Of a stretch of DNA of 64,000 nucleotides, positions 28,453-37,423 are shown in pieces. Each line of letters begins with the position of its first letter. Positions within the stretch are counted from its first letter, which is position 1. The stretch lies in contig NZ_CP055153.1 in the NCBI RefSeq assembly GCF_014075995.1, positions 3,410,001 through 3,474,000 on the forward strand. Reading direction: 5' to 3'. The translations under genes were made by a program, and so were the position numbers. Source of the DNA: Adhaeribacter radiodurans (GTDB lineage: Bacteria; Bacteroidota; Bacteroidia; Cytophagales; Hymenobacteraceae). The notes below the pieces were generated by a model, which searched no databases, had not been told where the DNA came from, and was given only the letters and a program-made list of their open reading frames with translations.

Positions 28453-28529
28453 AAAAGAATTGATTAAGCGTAAAGAACTTAGTATAAATGCAAATAAAAT
28501 TGTTGCTGTTTTGCTGCTCGGAGTAAACC

Positions 28530-28706
28530 TTAAATCAGGTGCTTTAAAAATTGCAACACTTCCCGGGAAGCCTGGTTGAACTCATTTGAGTTCTGCTCTT
28601 TTAAAATGGGCTGCTTATTCGTTAAATTTTCAGCTAAAACGCTTAACTGCTGTGATAATGTCTGGTATTCTTCTTCTTTTAAAGTAGAGTAAACTTTTGC
28701 TTCCAT
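28530..28706 (-). CDS. small hypothetical protein (58 aa)
   Basis: Read directly from the minus strand: starts MEAKVYSTLKEEEYQTLSQQ and ends SREVLQFLKHLI. It is soluble, highly helical, and rich in Gln, Glu and Leu with heptad-like spacing, so a short coiled coil is plausible. No relative is recognised. Balanced charged composition and codon use like neighbouring genes support coding. The 36-residue membrane protein follows on the same strand. Confidence 0.5.
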   Translation of the reverse strand: MEAKVYSTLKEEEYQTLSQQLSVLAENLTNKQPILKEQNSNEFNQASREVLQFLKHLI

Positions 28707-28888
28707 GTACGTAAACTTTTTATACCCACTCTATATCTAAAACCAGGCTAATTCATTTAAATATTTAGTAAATTAGATAAACAACACTTCTTGCAAGACC
28801 AACCCAACAAAATGCTCGTTTAACTAAAATAAGAGTTTTTCGCCGATTAAAACCAAATGAACCCAATTAGAAATTTTAAGAGTAAATA

Positions 28889-28920
28889 AAAAGCTCCTGC
28901 CAATAGCAGGAGCTTTTCTA
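28889..28920. terminator. strong hairpin, orphan terminator
   Basis: Perfect 12-bp stem AAAAGCTCCTGC / GCAGGAGCTTTT with a CAATA loop. The T-run is longer in the minus direction (TTTTTATTTA) than in the plus direction (TTTTCTA). No annotated gene ends into it from either side, so it may end an unannotated small RNA. Confidence 0.6.
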
Positions 28921-29301
28921 TATTAACAATAAGGGAAATAAATTTAACAGTATAACAATTATTTTTGCTTCCTGTTTTAACTACTTAGCAAACAGTAAAT
29001 CCATCTTAATTTTTCTATTCACTTTAACCAGCATATACATTAAAACGACCATAATACGTTTTAGAATTATAAATTTTATAACGGATTTAAGTTTTTATAT
29101 GCATATATTAATAAATAATTAAGCTACACTTTTGTTTAAATTGCAATACTTAAATTGATTGTGGATAATTAAAAGCCTTATTTTTATTTTTTTTTGTATT
29201 ATTTTGATTAACTTTGTTATACTCCAATCCGCTTTAGAACCTACTTATGTATAGTTGTATGAATGATTTATACACATTTCAATTTTTAATTATAGCTAAA
29301 A
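28921..29301. other. intergenic region upstream of the STAS-like gene
   Basis: Very AT-rich. TAACTTTG at 29209-29216 fits the Bacteroidota -7 element (TAnnTTTG) and lies 86 bases before the next start; the matching -33 TTTG is not at the ideal distance. Nothing else recognised. Confidence 0.3.
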
Positions 29302-29715
29302 ATGACAACTGCTATTTCTAAAGTTAGTTTTATTAAAAAGCCTTATATCGAAATAGAATATATTGCCGAACAGGAATGGCTATATATAAACTGGAAGGGT
29401 AAGATTAACGATGAAATGGGAATGATTGGCTGCGAAGATATACTTTTAGCTTTACATAAGTATCCCGTAAAAAAAATTATAAACGATAACCGACATGTGT
29501 TTGGCAGTTGGGCCGATGGAATTAACAACTGGTTAATAAATAGTTGGTTTCCCCGCTTTTTGGGAGCCGGCTGCTTTTTTATGGCTTGGGTACAATCTCC
29601 CTGCTCCGAAAGTCAGGCTTCATTAGAACAAGCTCTTAAATACGATATCCCTAATATTACTATTTTGGTTTTCGATGATATTGAAACAGCCACTTCCTGG
29701 CTAAAAGAAATTTAA
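29302..29715 (+). CDS. hypothetical protein, STAS-like fold suspected
   Basis: A 137-residue cytoplasmic protein. It alternates beta strands and helices (EWLYINWKGKINDEMGMIGC, YPVKKIINDNRHVFGSWADG, IPNITILVFDDIETATSWL) in the order expected for the STAS/SpoIIAA-like fold found in other Cytophagales proteins of this size. No catalytic motif is visible. It contains two cysteine-bearing segments (CFFMAWVQSPCSES). The assignment is from pattern only and could be wrong. It stands alone on the plus strand. Confidence 0.5.
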   Translation: MTTAISKVSFIKKPYIEIEYIAEQEWLYINWKGKINDEMGMIGCEDILLALHKYPVKKIINDNRHVFGSWADGINNWLINSWFPRFLGAGCFFMAWVQSPCSESQASLEQALKYDIPNITILVFDDIETATSWLKEI

Positions 29716-30084
29716 TTTTACTTTTTCTAACTGCCAAATTAAGTAAATACTTTTCTGTAAAACCAACCTTTCTTCAATTTTAGAAGCTTTTCAATATTTT
29801 CTTCGCTTTAAGCATTATTGAGCTTCTATACTTTATCCTGCTATAGTTATATTTCTATTTAAAAGATTAGTAGTATAATAAATTTAAAACTTTCCCGAGT
29901 AAAGTATTGATAATTGTACTTACGCAATAATTCACCCGCTTCATTACATTTTACTGTAGTAAGTAATCCCTTAAAGCTTCCTACAATTAAAAGTAAGTTT
30001 TAAGAAAATTACTTAAATAAGATTTAGTACCCTTGTACTTAGCTTACCTTTTGATTGACACGTGTTTAATTTTACAATTTTTTA
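29716..30084. other. intergenic region
   Basis: About 370 very AT-rich bases. No ORF, hairpin or repeat that I can support. Confidence 0.3.
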
Positions 30085-30333
30085 TTGAAGATTGAATATA
30101 GGAATTTCTATTTCAATTCATATAATTGCAGCTTTATACTAGTTACCCAAGGTAAAGCACTTTCTACTGCATGTATGTTATACGATTTAGCATCAGAATT
30201 TTTGTTTTACTGTAACCGTAAATTTGCTCTCGTTAAAACTATTGGTATTTCTACTTACCAGTTATTGAATTTAAACAATTGCTGTTTAAAGCTATTCATA
30301 GGAAGGAAAAAGGCGCAAGTAGCAAATTATTAA
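30085..30333 (+). CDS. small hypothetical protein, possibly a decayed member of the 82-aa family
   Basis: An 82-residue open frame from a TTG start. A central stretch (SFILVTQGKA ... CMLYDLASEFLFYC) resembles the TQG ... LYTIGKFFAEVWC part of the protein at 35350, but the spacing between the landmarks is 7 residues shorter and the conserved LEPYL near the end is absent. It could be a diverged or broken paralogue, or a chance frame in AT-rich DNA. No ATG is available near the start. Confidence 0.3.
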   Translation: MKIEYRNFYFNSYNCSFILVTQGKALSTACMLYDLASEFLFYCNRKFALVKTIGISTYQLLNLNNCCLKLFIGRKKAQVANY

Positions 30334-30451
30334 ATATTCATTTACTGTATAAGCGGTTGGTATTAAGTAATTTACAAGCGCAATTACTATATTAAATATA
30401 AATAATCACTTTTGGTCAGGTACTTAGTTACACACGGCATAATAATACTAC

Positions 30452-32911
30452 ATGAAAAAAAGCTTTACCTTATTCTCTTTTTTACTTATTTCCATTTCCC
30501 TGCTAGCGCAGAACAGTAGTATAAAAGGGCGGGTAATGGCGAATGGGGAGCCGTTGGCTTATGCCTCCGTAGGAGTAATGGGTACTAGGCTCGGGGCTAC
30601 TTCCAACGATAAAGGTTATTACGAAATCAAAAATATACCTCCCGGCTCTATTGAAGTGGGTGCCTCCAGTATTGGCTACCAATCCCAAAAAGCTTCGGCT
30701 AACTTAACTCCCGGATCAACTATCACCATTAATTTTATCTTAAAAGAAATAACCTCAAAGCTGGAGGAGATTGTAGTTACCGGCGTTACGCGCGCCACCG
30801 AAGTTAAAAAAAGTCCCATCCCAATAGCTACTATCTCCAAAAAGGAAATAAACATTAATGTAAATTCAAATATTATAGATGCTATTGTTAAAGGCGTTCC
30901 GGGGGTAAGTGCTACCACTACGGGCCCTAATATTTCGAAGCCATTTATCCGTGGATTAGGTTATAACCGGGTGTTAAATATGTACGATGGTATCCGGCAG
31001 GAAGGCCAGCAATGGGGCGATGAACACGGTACCGAAGTAGACCAATATGGAATTGACCGGGCCGAAGTAGTAAAAGGACCGGCTAGTCTTACATACGGAT
31101 CGGATGCTTTAGCGGGCGTCATTAACATGATTCCGGCTATACCAAAAGGAGTAGATGGCAAGCTAAAAGGCGATTTATTAACGGATTTTCATAGCAATAA
31201 TGGGTTAATTGGTACTTCGTTAGGCATTTCGTACAACAAAAGCGATTGGAAATTTTATTTACGGGGCACCCAAAAAAGAGCGCATAACTACCAGAACCCC
31301 GTTGATGGTTGGGTGTATGGCAGTGCCTACCGCGAATACAATTTAAGCGGAACCGCCAGGGTAGATAAAACCTGGGGCTTTTCACAAATATCAACCACCT
31401 TATACGACAACCTGCAAGAAATTCCGGATGGCAGCCGCGATTCATTAAGTCGCAAGTTTACCAAACCTATTAGGGAGGGCAACGAGGATGAAATAAAGAA
31501 TCGACCCATTGTACCAGATAATGAATTAAAAACCTACGCTATCGGCAATCTGCATCAGGCTATTCAACATTACCGGGTTTACACGCATAACCAGTTCATT
31601 ATTGGCCAGGGGAATATTAATGCTACTTTCGGGTTTCAGCAAAGCCGGCGCCGCGAATTCTTGTTTCCTACTCTGCCCGATAAAGCCGCTCTATTTTTGG
31701 TTTTAAATACTTTTAACTATGATGTGCACTACAACTTACCCACCTGGAATGGCTTAGAAACTACCTTGGGCGTAAACGGTATGTATCAAACAAACCAAAA
31801 TAAAGATGCTACCAATTTTCCCATTCCGGATTATGACTTGTTTGATGTAGGCACTTTTGTGTTTACTAAACGTACTTTAGGTAAGTTTGATGTATCGGGG
31901 GGCATTCGGTACGATACCCGCCATTTAACCTGGAATGATTTTTACACCGGTACTAATGCAACTGGTTTCGGCCAAAAGGTGAATGCCCAAGAGCCTGGAG
32001 CCTATTTGCAATTCCCGGAATTTACGCATCAATACCACGGTATTTCGGGTAGCTTGGGTGCTACTTATAATTTATCAGATCAAATTTTACTAAAGGCCAA
32101 TCTAGCGCGTGGCTATCGTTCGCCTAATATAAATGAGGTAGGTTCTAACGGTTTAGACCCTGGTGCGCACATTCGGTACCAGGGCAATCGGGAATTTAAA
32201 CCAGAATTTAACTTTCAGAAAGATATTAGCTTTTTGGCTTACCTGAAAAACCTGGATATCAGCGTGGAATTGTTTGATAACCGCATATCCAACTATATTT
32301 TCCAGGCCCGCTTAAGTGATGATCAAGGGCAACCCATTGTAGATGACCAAGGTAATCTTACCTATAAATACCAACAATCTAAAGCCCAACTTTACGGCGG
32401 CGAATTTACTTTAAACCTGCACCCGGAATCGGTGCCTTGGCTAAACTTTAACAACAGTTTAGCTTACGTAAACGGAATTAATAAAAATAGTAAACTTCGC
32501 GAAACGTACGGCGATGCAGCTAAATACTTACCTTTTATATTGCCCTTGCATTACCGCTCGGAGATTCGCGGAACTTTACGGAAATCCGTTGGCGCTTACA
32601 CCGGCATTTACGCCCGCCTGGAATTAGATGCTTACGGCAGGCAAAACAAAATTTATGCAGTAGATAACACCGAAACGCCTACTTCCGGCTATGTACTTTT
32701 TAATACGGGGGTAGGAACCAATGTAAAACAAAAATCCGGACGAGTATTTTGCCAGCTTTTCTTTCAGGTGAATAATTTATTTGATAAAGCGTACCAATCG
32801 CACTTAAACCGGCTTAAATATTTTGAATATTTTCAGGCTTCTCCTAATAATCACCGGGGAATATACAACATGGGCCGAAACTTCAGCGCCAAGGTTATTA
32901 TTCCTTTTTAA
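30452..32911 (+). CDS. TonB-dependent outer membrane receptor with carboxypeptidase-like domain
   Basis: An 819-residue transporter: signal peptide (MKKSFTLFSFLLISISLLAQ), carboxypeptidase regulatory-like domain (about 24-108, SSIKGRVMANGEPLAYASVG), plug (about 118-225, starting VKKSPIPIATISKKEINI and including FIRGLGYNRVLNMYDGIRQE and RAEVVKGPASLTYGSDALAG), then the barrel ending in GRNFSAKVIIPF. It has no STN domain and no SusD partner, so it is more like siderophore, metal or vitamin receptors than polysaccharide transporters. No adjacent siderophore or metal genes narrow the ligand. It has its own hairpin just after the stop. Confidence 0.95.
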   Translation: MKKSFTLFSFLLISISLLAQNSSIKGRVMANGEPLAYASVGVMGTRLGATSNDKGYYEIKNIPPGSIEVGASSIGYQSQKASANLTPGSTITINFILKEITSKLEEIVVTGVTRATEVKKSPIPIATISKKEININVNSNIIDAIVKGVPGVSATTTGPNISKPFIRGLGYNRVLNMYDGIRQEGQQWGDEHGTEVDQYGIDRAEVVKGPASLTYGSDALAGVINMIPAIPKGVDGKLKGDLLTDFHSNNGLIGTSLGISYNKSDWKFYLRGTQKRAHNYQNPVDGWVYGSAYREYNLSGTARVDKTWGFSQISTTLYDNLQEIPDGSRDSLSRKFTKPIREGNEDEIKNRPIVPDNELKTYAIGNLHQAIQHYRVYTHNQFIIGQGNINATFGFQQSRRREFLFPTLPDKAALFLVLNTFNYDVHYNLPTWNGLETTLGVNGMYQTNQNKDATNFPIPDYDLFDVGTFVFTKRTLGKFDVSGGIRYDTRHLTWNDFYTGTNATGFGQKVNAQEPGAYLQFPEFTHQYHGISGSLGATYNLSDQILLKANLARGYRSPNINEVGSNGLDPGAHIRYQGNREFKPEFNFQKDISFLAYLKNLDISVELFDNRISNYIFQARLSDDQGQPIVDDQGNLTYKYQQSKAQLYGGEFTLNLHPESVPWLNFNNSLAYVNGINKNSKLRETYGDAAKYLPFILPLHYRSEIRGTLRKSVGAYTGIYARLELDAYGRQNKIYAVDNTETPTSGYVLFNTGVGTNVKQKSGRVFCQLFFQVNNLFDKAYQSHLNRLKYFEYFQASPNNHRGIYNMGRNFSAKVIIPF

Positions 32912-32915
32912 TTTT

Positions 32916-32952
32916 GTGGTAAACTATTCAAATTGCCAGAATAGCTTACCAC
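32916..32952 (+). terminator. probable transcript-end hairpin after the TonB receptor gene
   Basis: Stem GTGGTAAACTATTC / GAATAGCTTACCAC, 14 positions with one mismatch, 9-base loop, starting 5 bases after the stop codon. The following T-run is poor (ATTGTATC), so termination strength is uncertain. Confidence 0.5.
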
Positions 32953-33522
32953 ATTGTATCAAAATAAGCTTACAGGAATAATACCGCCATAATAAATTAA
33001 ATGCCTAATCAGACTTAAATACACTCTAATTTTTAACTTTAAAATGTGGCTGATTTCTTTAGATTATTTTGGTAGAGCAAATGTAAACGAATATTTAAGC
33101 CCAAGTTAACGTGCGTTTGCTATAAGAACTGAACTATACAAAGAATAAATAAGAAAGATGAAATTATTTTCTTTAGTTTCTTGATGTTTATCTAGTCATC
33201 ATGTAAGAATCTAACCAGTTAGTAACCGATTAGATTCTTGCAAAATGAGGAATAAAAGGAACAGGAGCTTCCATTTTATTCTATACTTATCTTTATCTCG
33301 TAGGCACGTTAAATAAGTAATACACTTGTTCGCTGGAAAACTATTTAGTAAATTTTTCACTCCGTAAAGTTCTTAACTGATAGAAAACGGATCTGGACTT
33401 ACTTTTTTCTCTAAAATTAGTTCGAAATTATAATCCAAAGCAGCTCAATTGAATTCGGTAAATAAAGAACTAGTTCGATAATAGTTTTTTATTCTCCACC
33501 AGATAAAGAAACTTTAAATATT
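32953..33522. other. intergenic region
   Basis: About 570 AT-rich bases between convergent genes. It contains one inverted repeat at 33205-33239 (AAGAATCTAA ... TTAGATTCTT, 15-base spacer) without a T-run on either side. No coding potential seen. Confidence 0.35.
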
Positions 33523-34323
33523 CTAGAGTTTCTTTTGCTGCTCCTTTGCAAATTCGGCTACCTCTAACATGGGGGCAACCCAAAGATCTTTTTCGCGCTT
33601 TTTTAAGTATTGTAACAATTGGTGATGGGCTGATAACGAAACATTTAGACTGTGCTCGCCTCCTACTCCATGAAATAAAAACACCAATAAACCTTGTTTA
33701 GCTTCGGCTTGCTTTACTAAATTTATCAGCTCCTCGCCCGTTTGACCATTTACCATGTAGCAATTAATATTGTATAAATCTATTTTATCAATTGTCGGCA
33801 TGGCAGGACTCACTCCTCGGGCCCCAATAAAAGCATCTTTCAAACCATCTAAATAAGGCGTGTTATTAATCTTTGTGTCGCCGCACGGATAAGCAAAAGT
33901 TCTTTTAACCTTACCGTCTATGGCGTACAGCAGAGTATTCATTGTTCGGATTTCATCGGTCATCCGGCGTATTGAATAATTATTTAAATCAGCATCGGGT
34001 TTTACAAATTCTCTCCCGGGCAAACTACCCGTGCAAGGGTGATTAATGGTATGATTGGCCAATTCATGACCTTTTGCTGCCGCTACCCGCCATTTAGGAA
34101 TTTGGGCCTGCAATCCGCCAAAATAATCCGAAATGTAAAACGTACCCTTTAAACCCAGTGAATCCAGAGCAGGAATAACCCGGTTTACATGCGTATTCAG
34201 GCCATCATCGTAGGTTAAAACCACAGCGCATTTTTTTCCTTTCCAAGATGTTTTATTTTGAGCTTGAATAACCGTAGTAAACGTAATGTATAGCAGAAAT
34301 AAAAAAGTAAGCTGTTTTTTCAT
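33523..34323 (-). CDS. secreted polysaccharide deacetylase (NodB homology domain)
   Basis: A 266-residue exported protein (signal peptide MKKQLTFLFLLYITFTTVIQ then AQ). NodB motifs in order: motif 1 TYDDGLN (catalytic base and metal Asp, about 36-42), motif 2 HELANHTINHPC (metal His pair, about 81-92), motif 3 RTFAYPCGD, and motif 5-like LVFLFHGVGGEH. These CE4 enzymes remove N- or O-acetyl groups from peptidoglycan, chitin or surface glycans. No partner glycan genes are adjacent. The substrate is not predicted. Confidence 0.92.
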   Translation of the reverse strand: MKKQLTFLFLLYITFTTVIQAQNKTSWKGKKCAVVLTYDDGLNTHVNRVIPALDSLGLKGTFYISDYFGGLQAQIPKWRVAAAKGHELANHTINHPCTGSLPGREFVKPDADLNNYSIRRMTDEIRTMNTLLYAIDGKVKRTFAYPCGDTKINNTPYLDGLKDAFIGARGVSPAMPTIDKIDLYNINCYMVNGQTGEELINLVKQAEAKQGLLVFLFHGVGGEHSLNVSLSAHHQLLQYLKKREKDLWVAPMLEVAEFAKEQQKKL

Positions 34324-34686
34324 ATAACTTGATTTTGGGATTTGAATTTAGGAAATGGACCAACTTTCAGTTTTTAATTTATAAAGTTGTAAGACAAAGT
34401 TTTTAGGCAGATTTTAATTTGCTTTGTTTCATCTCAAATAAAACTGCCGGTAAGTTATTACCCATACCCATTACTATGGTTAGTGGCATTAAAATACTGA
34501 ATAACTAGTTTACTATAACACGGTTATTTTGTTTGCCTTTAGAAATGGATAGAAACCCACATTAACAACCAAATACCTTATCGCTTTAATTTATTATTTA
34601 GGTAGCGCCAAACTCCTGGCAACTATATCCCCTCTTCTATCCGTCTTGTTAGTAAATTTTAATTCTGCTATTAAACCACTAAAGCC
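34324..34686. other. intergenic region
   Basis: About 360 AT-rich bases in a divergent arrangement; promoters of both flanking genes are expected here. No clear motif or hairpin seen. Confidence 0.3.
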
Positions 34687-34935
34687 ATGTTGAGTTTAAA
34701 AGATTTTAACCATTTAACCCATTTAGAAAAAATGGTATATCTAAAAAAATGGGGAACATATCTGGCTGTTCGCCGAACAAATGTATTTGAAATTAAACTC
34801 TATTATGTGCATGATTTCTTCGTGGAACTGTATTGCCGGCCGCAGTATAGTACTTGTGATTACATCGGCAACTTTCAGAATATTTCGATGCTGGAGCCTT
34901 ATTTAAATAAAATAAAATTAGATATAAATTACTAG
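34687..34935 (+). CDS. small hypothetical protein, paralogue of the 35350 protein (82 aa)
   Basis: An 82-residue protein that shares length and pattern with the protein at 35350: RRTNVFEIKLYYVHDFFVEL and YCRPQ align with RGSGAYRIYLYTIGKFFAEV and WCRIE, and MLEPYLNKIKL aligns with LLEPYLELIDL. It is soluble and predicted alpha/beta. Similar short proteins with an LY..xxFFxE pattern occur in Hymenobacteraceae genomes as far as I recall, without known function. The stop codon overlaps a 20-mer that also occurs at 18189. Confidence 0.6.
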   Translation: MLSLKDFNHLTHLEKMVYLKKWGTYLAVRRTNVFEIKLYYVHDFFVELYCRPQYSTCDYIGNFQNISMLEPYLNKIKLDINY

Positions 34936-35349
34936 CCTAGCGCCTTGTTCAAACATATCCAGGTTTCATTTAGCTCCTTTATTTTATAAAATCAGAAGTT
35001 AAAGTTAAGAGCTAAAATAAAGCCGATTAAATCCTCCCTCCGTTTTTTTACGTACCCTTTGCACCTGCTTATTTTCTTATGGTTGTTCTATTGCTAAGTA
35101 GTGTAAAGTAATTCGACGAAGGCTAATGATAAATTTTATAAAACACGGGTAAAAAGTTTTGCTATGTACCGTTCGCAACTTAGTCTGGCATAATATTTAT
35201 AATTATATATATAAATAATAATCAATACTATATGCTAAGATCTTTACTCACTTTTACTCTGATTATCGTAGTTATTGCAAGTTCTCAAAAAAAGGAAGAC
35301 AAAGACTTTCTATTTATTTAACTCTCTACCCTATTACACTTAGTTTGTT
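34936..35349. other. intergenic region with a possible 29-aa ORF
   Basis: AT-rich spacer between the two related 82-residue genes. A short frame at 35232-35321 encodes MLRSLLTFTLIIVVIASSQK and then KEDKDFLFI, one hydrophobic helix with a charged tail, typical of tiny membrane peptides or a truncated signal peptide. Support is weak. Confidence 0.3.
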
Positions 35350-35598
35350 ATGAATCTATACGAATTTTTTAGTAACGATCACTATCGGCGGGCGGAGTTG
35401 GCTTTTACGCAGGGCACCTTAATTGTAGTTCGTGGTAGCGGGGCTTATCGCATATATCTCTACACCATCGGGAAATTTTTTGCGGAAGTCTGGTGCCGGA
35501 TAGAGGACAACGAAGTGGATTTAGTAAGAGGCTTTAAATCGCTGGACTTGCTGGAACCTTACTTAGAATTAATAGACTTATCAGAAATTACAGGTTAA
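35350..35598 (+). CDS. small hypothetical protein, paralogue of the 34687 protein (82 aa)
   Basis: Same length and core pattern as the protein encoded 414 bases upstream (see RGSGAYRIYLYTIGKFFAEV, then WCR and LLEPYLELIDL). The two share about a quarter of their residues, so the duplication is old. It is acidic and probably a compact alpha/beta domain. A 40-residue membrane peptide gene follows after 5 bases and a terminator comes next, so the two form a small operon. Confidence 0.65.
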   Translation: MNLYEFFSNDHYRRAELAFTQGTLIVVRGSGAYRIYLYTIGKFFAEVWCRIEDNEVDLVRGFKSLDLLEPYLELIDLSEITG

Positions 35599-35603
35599 AC
35601 GCT

Positions 35604-35726
35604 ATGAATGGTCAACAATGGGTAGTAGCCGTAATCATAATGGCCTGGGTCGTCTGGGTAAGTATTGAATGGTTCAAGCAACGGTGGACGCAGAAATCGA
35701 ATAGCCGGCGTAAATTTAAAATTTAG
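35604..35726 (+). CDS. small single-pass membrane peptide (40 aa)
   Basis: Read directly from the sequence: MNGQQWVVAVIIMAWVVWVS then IEWFKQRWTQKSNSRRKFKI. One tryptophan-rich membrane helix (about 5-22) and a strongly basic tail. It starts 5 bases after the stop of the 82-residue gene and is followed by a terminator hairpin, so it is co-transcribed with it. Function unknown. Confidence 0.6.
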   Translation: MNGQQWVVAVIIMAWVVWVSIEWFKQRWTQKSNSRRKFKI

Positions 35727-35820
35727 GAAACTTGTAAATACAAGCCCTATCCGCAGGTTTCCGAATTACGAATACTAACCTGCATTTACTTTTTTTGTAA
35801 TGATTTACTTTACTATTTAG

Positions 35821-35850
35821 AAAAGCCACCTGCTTGGTGGCTTTTGTTTT
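35821..35850 (+). terminator. rho-independent terminator
   Basis: Stem AAAAGCCACC / GGTGGCTTTT with a TGCTT loop and a trailing TTTTGTTTT. It ends the plus-strand transcript carrying the 82-residue and 40-residue genes, 95 bases after the last stop. Confidence 0.8.
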
Positions 35851-36238
35851 GGCCCAAACATATTAATTTTAGTTGCGCTACGTTTGTAATTAACTGAACT
35901 TAATTATTTAATTGGCAGCTATAAGATGAACAGGAAAAAGAGCTTTTATTGGTTAAACCTTCAAAAAACAAATGAATAGACAAAAAACAGGTAATGAAAA
36001 ATTGTGACTTAGCATTACTTATTTCTATCGCTTTGTCTTATATTTATTATGTTTGATTTTCAGTAAAAAATATAAGCAAAAAAGCACTTTAAAAGAATTT
36101 AAGGTGGTAAGAGCTAAACAATATTTTTAACAGCCTGTTTACCGTGAACAGCACGAATTTTTAAATTAACGATCTTAATAAATTTTTAATCTGGTATTTA
36201 GTTTCTTTGCCTGATTAAGGTAATTTACTATTACAACT
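35851..36238. other. intergenic region
   Basis: About 390 AT-rich bases upstream of the TerB-like gene, with nothing recognisable. Confidence 0.3.
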
Positions 36239-36694
36239 ATGGGACTTTTTGACACTGTACTCAAACCAACGCAACCCACTATTACCTATATTCCTAAATC
36301 TGAACCCGAAGCCTGGTTGGCCATTATGTTTAGCTGCATGGCGGTTGATGATGATATTTCGGAGGCGGAAACGAATAAACTTTCTCAAATAATGGTTGCC
36401 AAAACTCTTTTCCATAACATAGATAAGGTGGCGCTCTACGAAAAAGTTATGACTTTGCAATTGCAACTAGGTAGTAAAGAACTGATTGACCGAAGCGTAG
36501 AGAAAGTAGCGGAAGAAAATAAGCCAACGTTGTTTGCTTTAATTGTGGAGCTCCTGTTAGCCGACGGAATTTTAGCCGATAAAGAAAAAGAAATTACGGA
36601 TTATTTAGCCAGTGCTTTGGATTTAGAAGAGAACGTAGCCAGAAAAATAATAGAAGTTATATTAATTAAGAATAAAGATAATATTCAACTGTAA
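36239..36694 (+). CDS. TerB-like (tellurite resistance/DjlA N-terminal type) helical protein
   Basis: A 151-residue, all-helical cytoplasmic protein. Its two halves show the acidic turn of the TerB fold: MAVDDDISEAETNKLSQIM (about 38-56) and LLLADGILADKEKEITDYLA (about 105-124), each a DxD/DGxxxxxE-like metal-binding loop after a hydrophobic helix. TerB domains bind metal ions and sit in membrane-associated stress complexes, but no other ter genes are nearby, so a tellurite function should not be assumed. Confidence 0.8.
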   Translation: MGLFDTVLKPTQPTITYIPKSEPEAWLAIMFSCMAVDDDISEAETNKLSQIMVAKTLFHNIDKVALYEKVMTLQLQLGSKELIDRSVEKVAEENKPTLFALIVELLLADGILADKEKEITDYLASALDLEENVARKIIEVILIKNKDNIQL

Positions 36695-36945
36695 GGCACC
36701 CGCTTATTTTAAAACTTTTAAAACCTAACCTGCCGGATTTTATCTAAAAGTCGAGTTAATAACAATTTCCAGTACTTCGCAAATTTGGCAACTTTAACCT
36801 GAAAAGCACTTGCTTCATTTTTATATTGTAAGTAGTCAAATTAAAATTGGGGCACTAAAACAACAATAACTGCCAAATACCCTTCATTTAGGTTAAGTAA
36901 TTAAAGGACTAAATAGATTTAAGAGACTTTTATTAAATCTGGGCG

Positions 36946-37326
36946 ATGCGGCATTATGGAGAGGTTGTTGGGGAACCTTATTATAAAATTAAATTTAAGG
37001 GAATTCTTGCCAGCTATTATATTTCTGTGCTTTCATTACTGGCCATTCTCGATAATAAAGCGGGAACTCTTATTCTAACACCAAAAATTCTAAAAGAAAA
37101 TGTTCTTGCCCAAAAGTTTTTGGATTATTCCTATTATTATTTTATAACATTTTCATTGATTTTTATCTTGAAGTGGATTTCATCCGTTCCGATAAACAAA
37201 AATATGCCGCCTGATAAGTTCAAATCTCTTAAGAACAAATCAATCCTCTTCTTTTTGATAGGAGTATTCTTACTATTACTAATTCTCTGGACAATAGACA
37301 CCTTTCTTCCGCCTTTCTATTCCTAG
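36946..37326 (+). CDS. hypothetical membrane protein (126 aa)
   Basis: A 126-residue protein with three predicted membrane helices: about 20-36 (GILASYYISVLSLLAIL), 62-80 (YYYFITFSLIFILKWISSV), and 98-118 (SILFFLIGVFLLLLILWTID), joined by a basic loop (NKNMPPDKFKSLKNKS). I do not recognise the family. It ends 53 bases before the IS3-type element, whose insertion could have separated it from later genes. Confidence 0.6.
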   Translation: MRHYGEVVGEPYYKIKFKGILASYYISVLSLLAILDNKAGTLILTPKILKENVLAQKFLDYSYYYFITFSLIFILKWISSVPINKNMPPDKFKSLKNKSILFFLIGVFLLLLILWTIDTFLPPFYS

Positions 37327-37423
37327 TTATTGGTATTTAATTGTATGTCTGCTAACAAGAATGCTTAAATAATATAAATGTAAGCTTCCCGTTTTTAGAA
37401 CTGGTTACAATTATAAATTCTAA

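Noticed and set aside
36239-36694. Tellurite resistance role for the TerB-like protein
   Set aside because: The fold is supported, but no ter operon genes accompany it, so only the domain name is kept.
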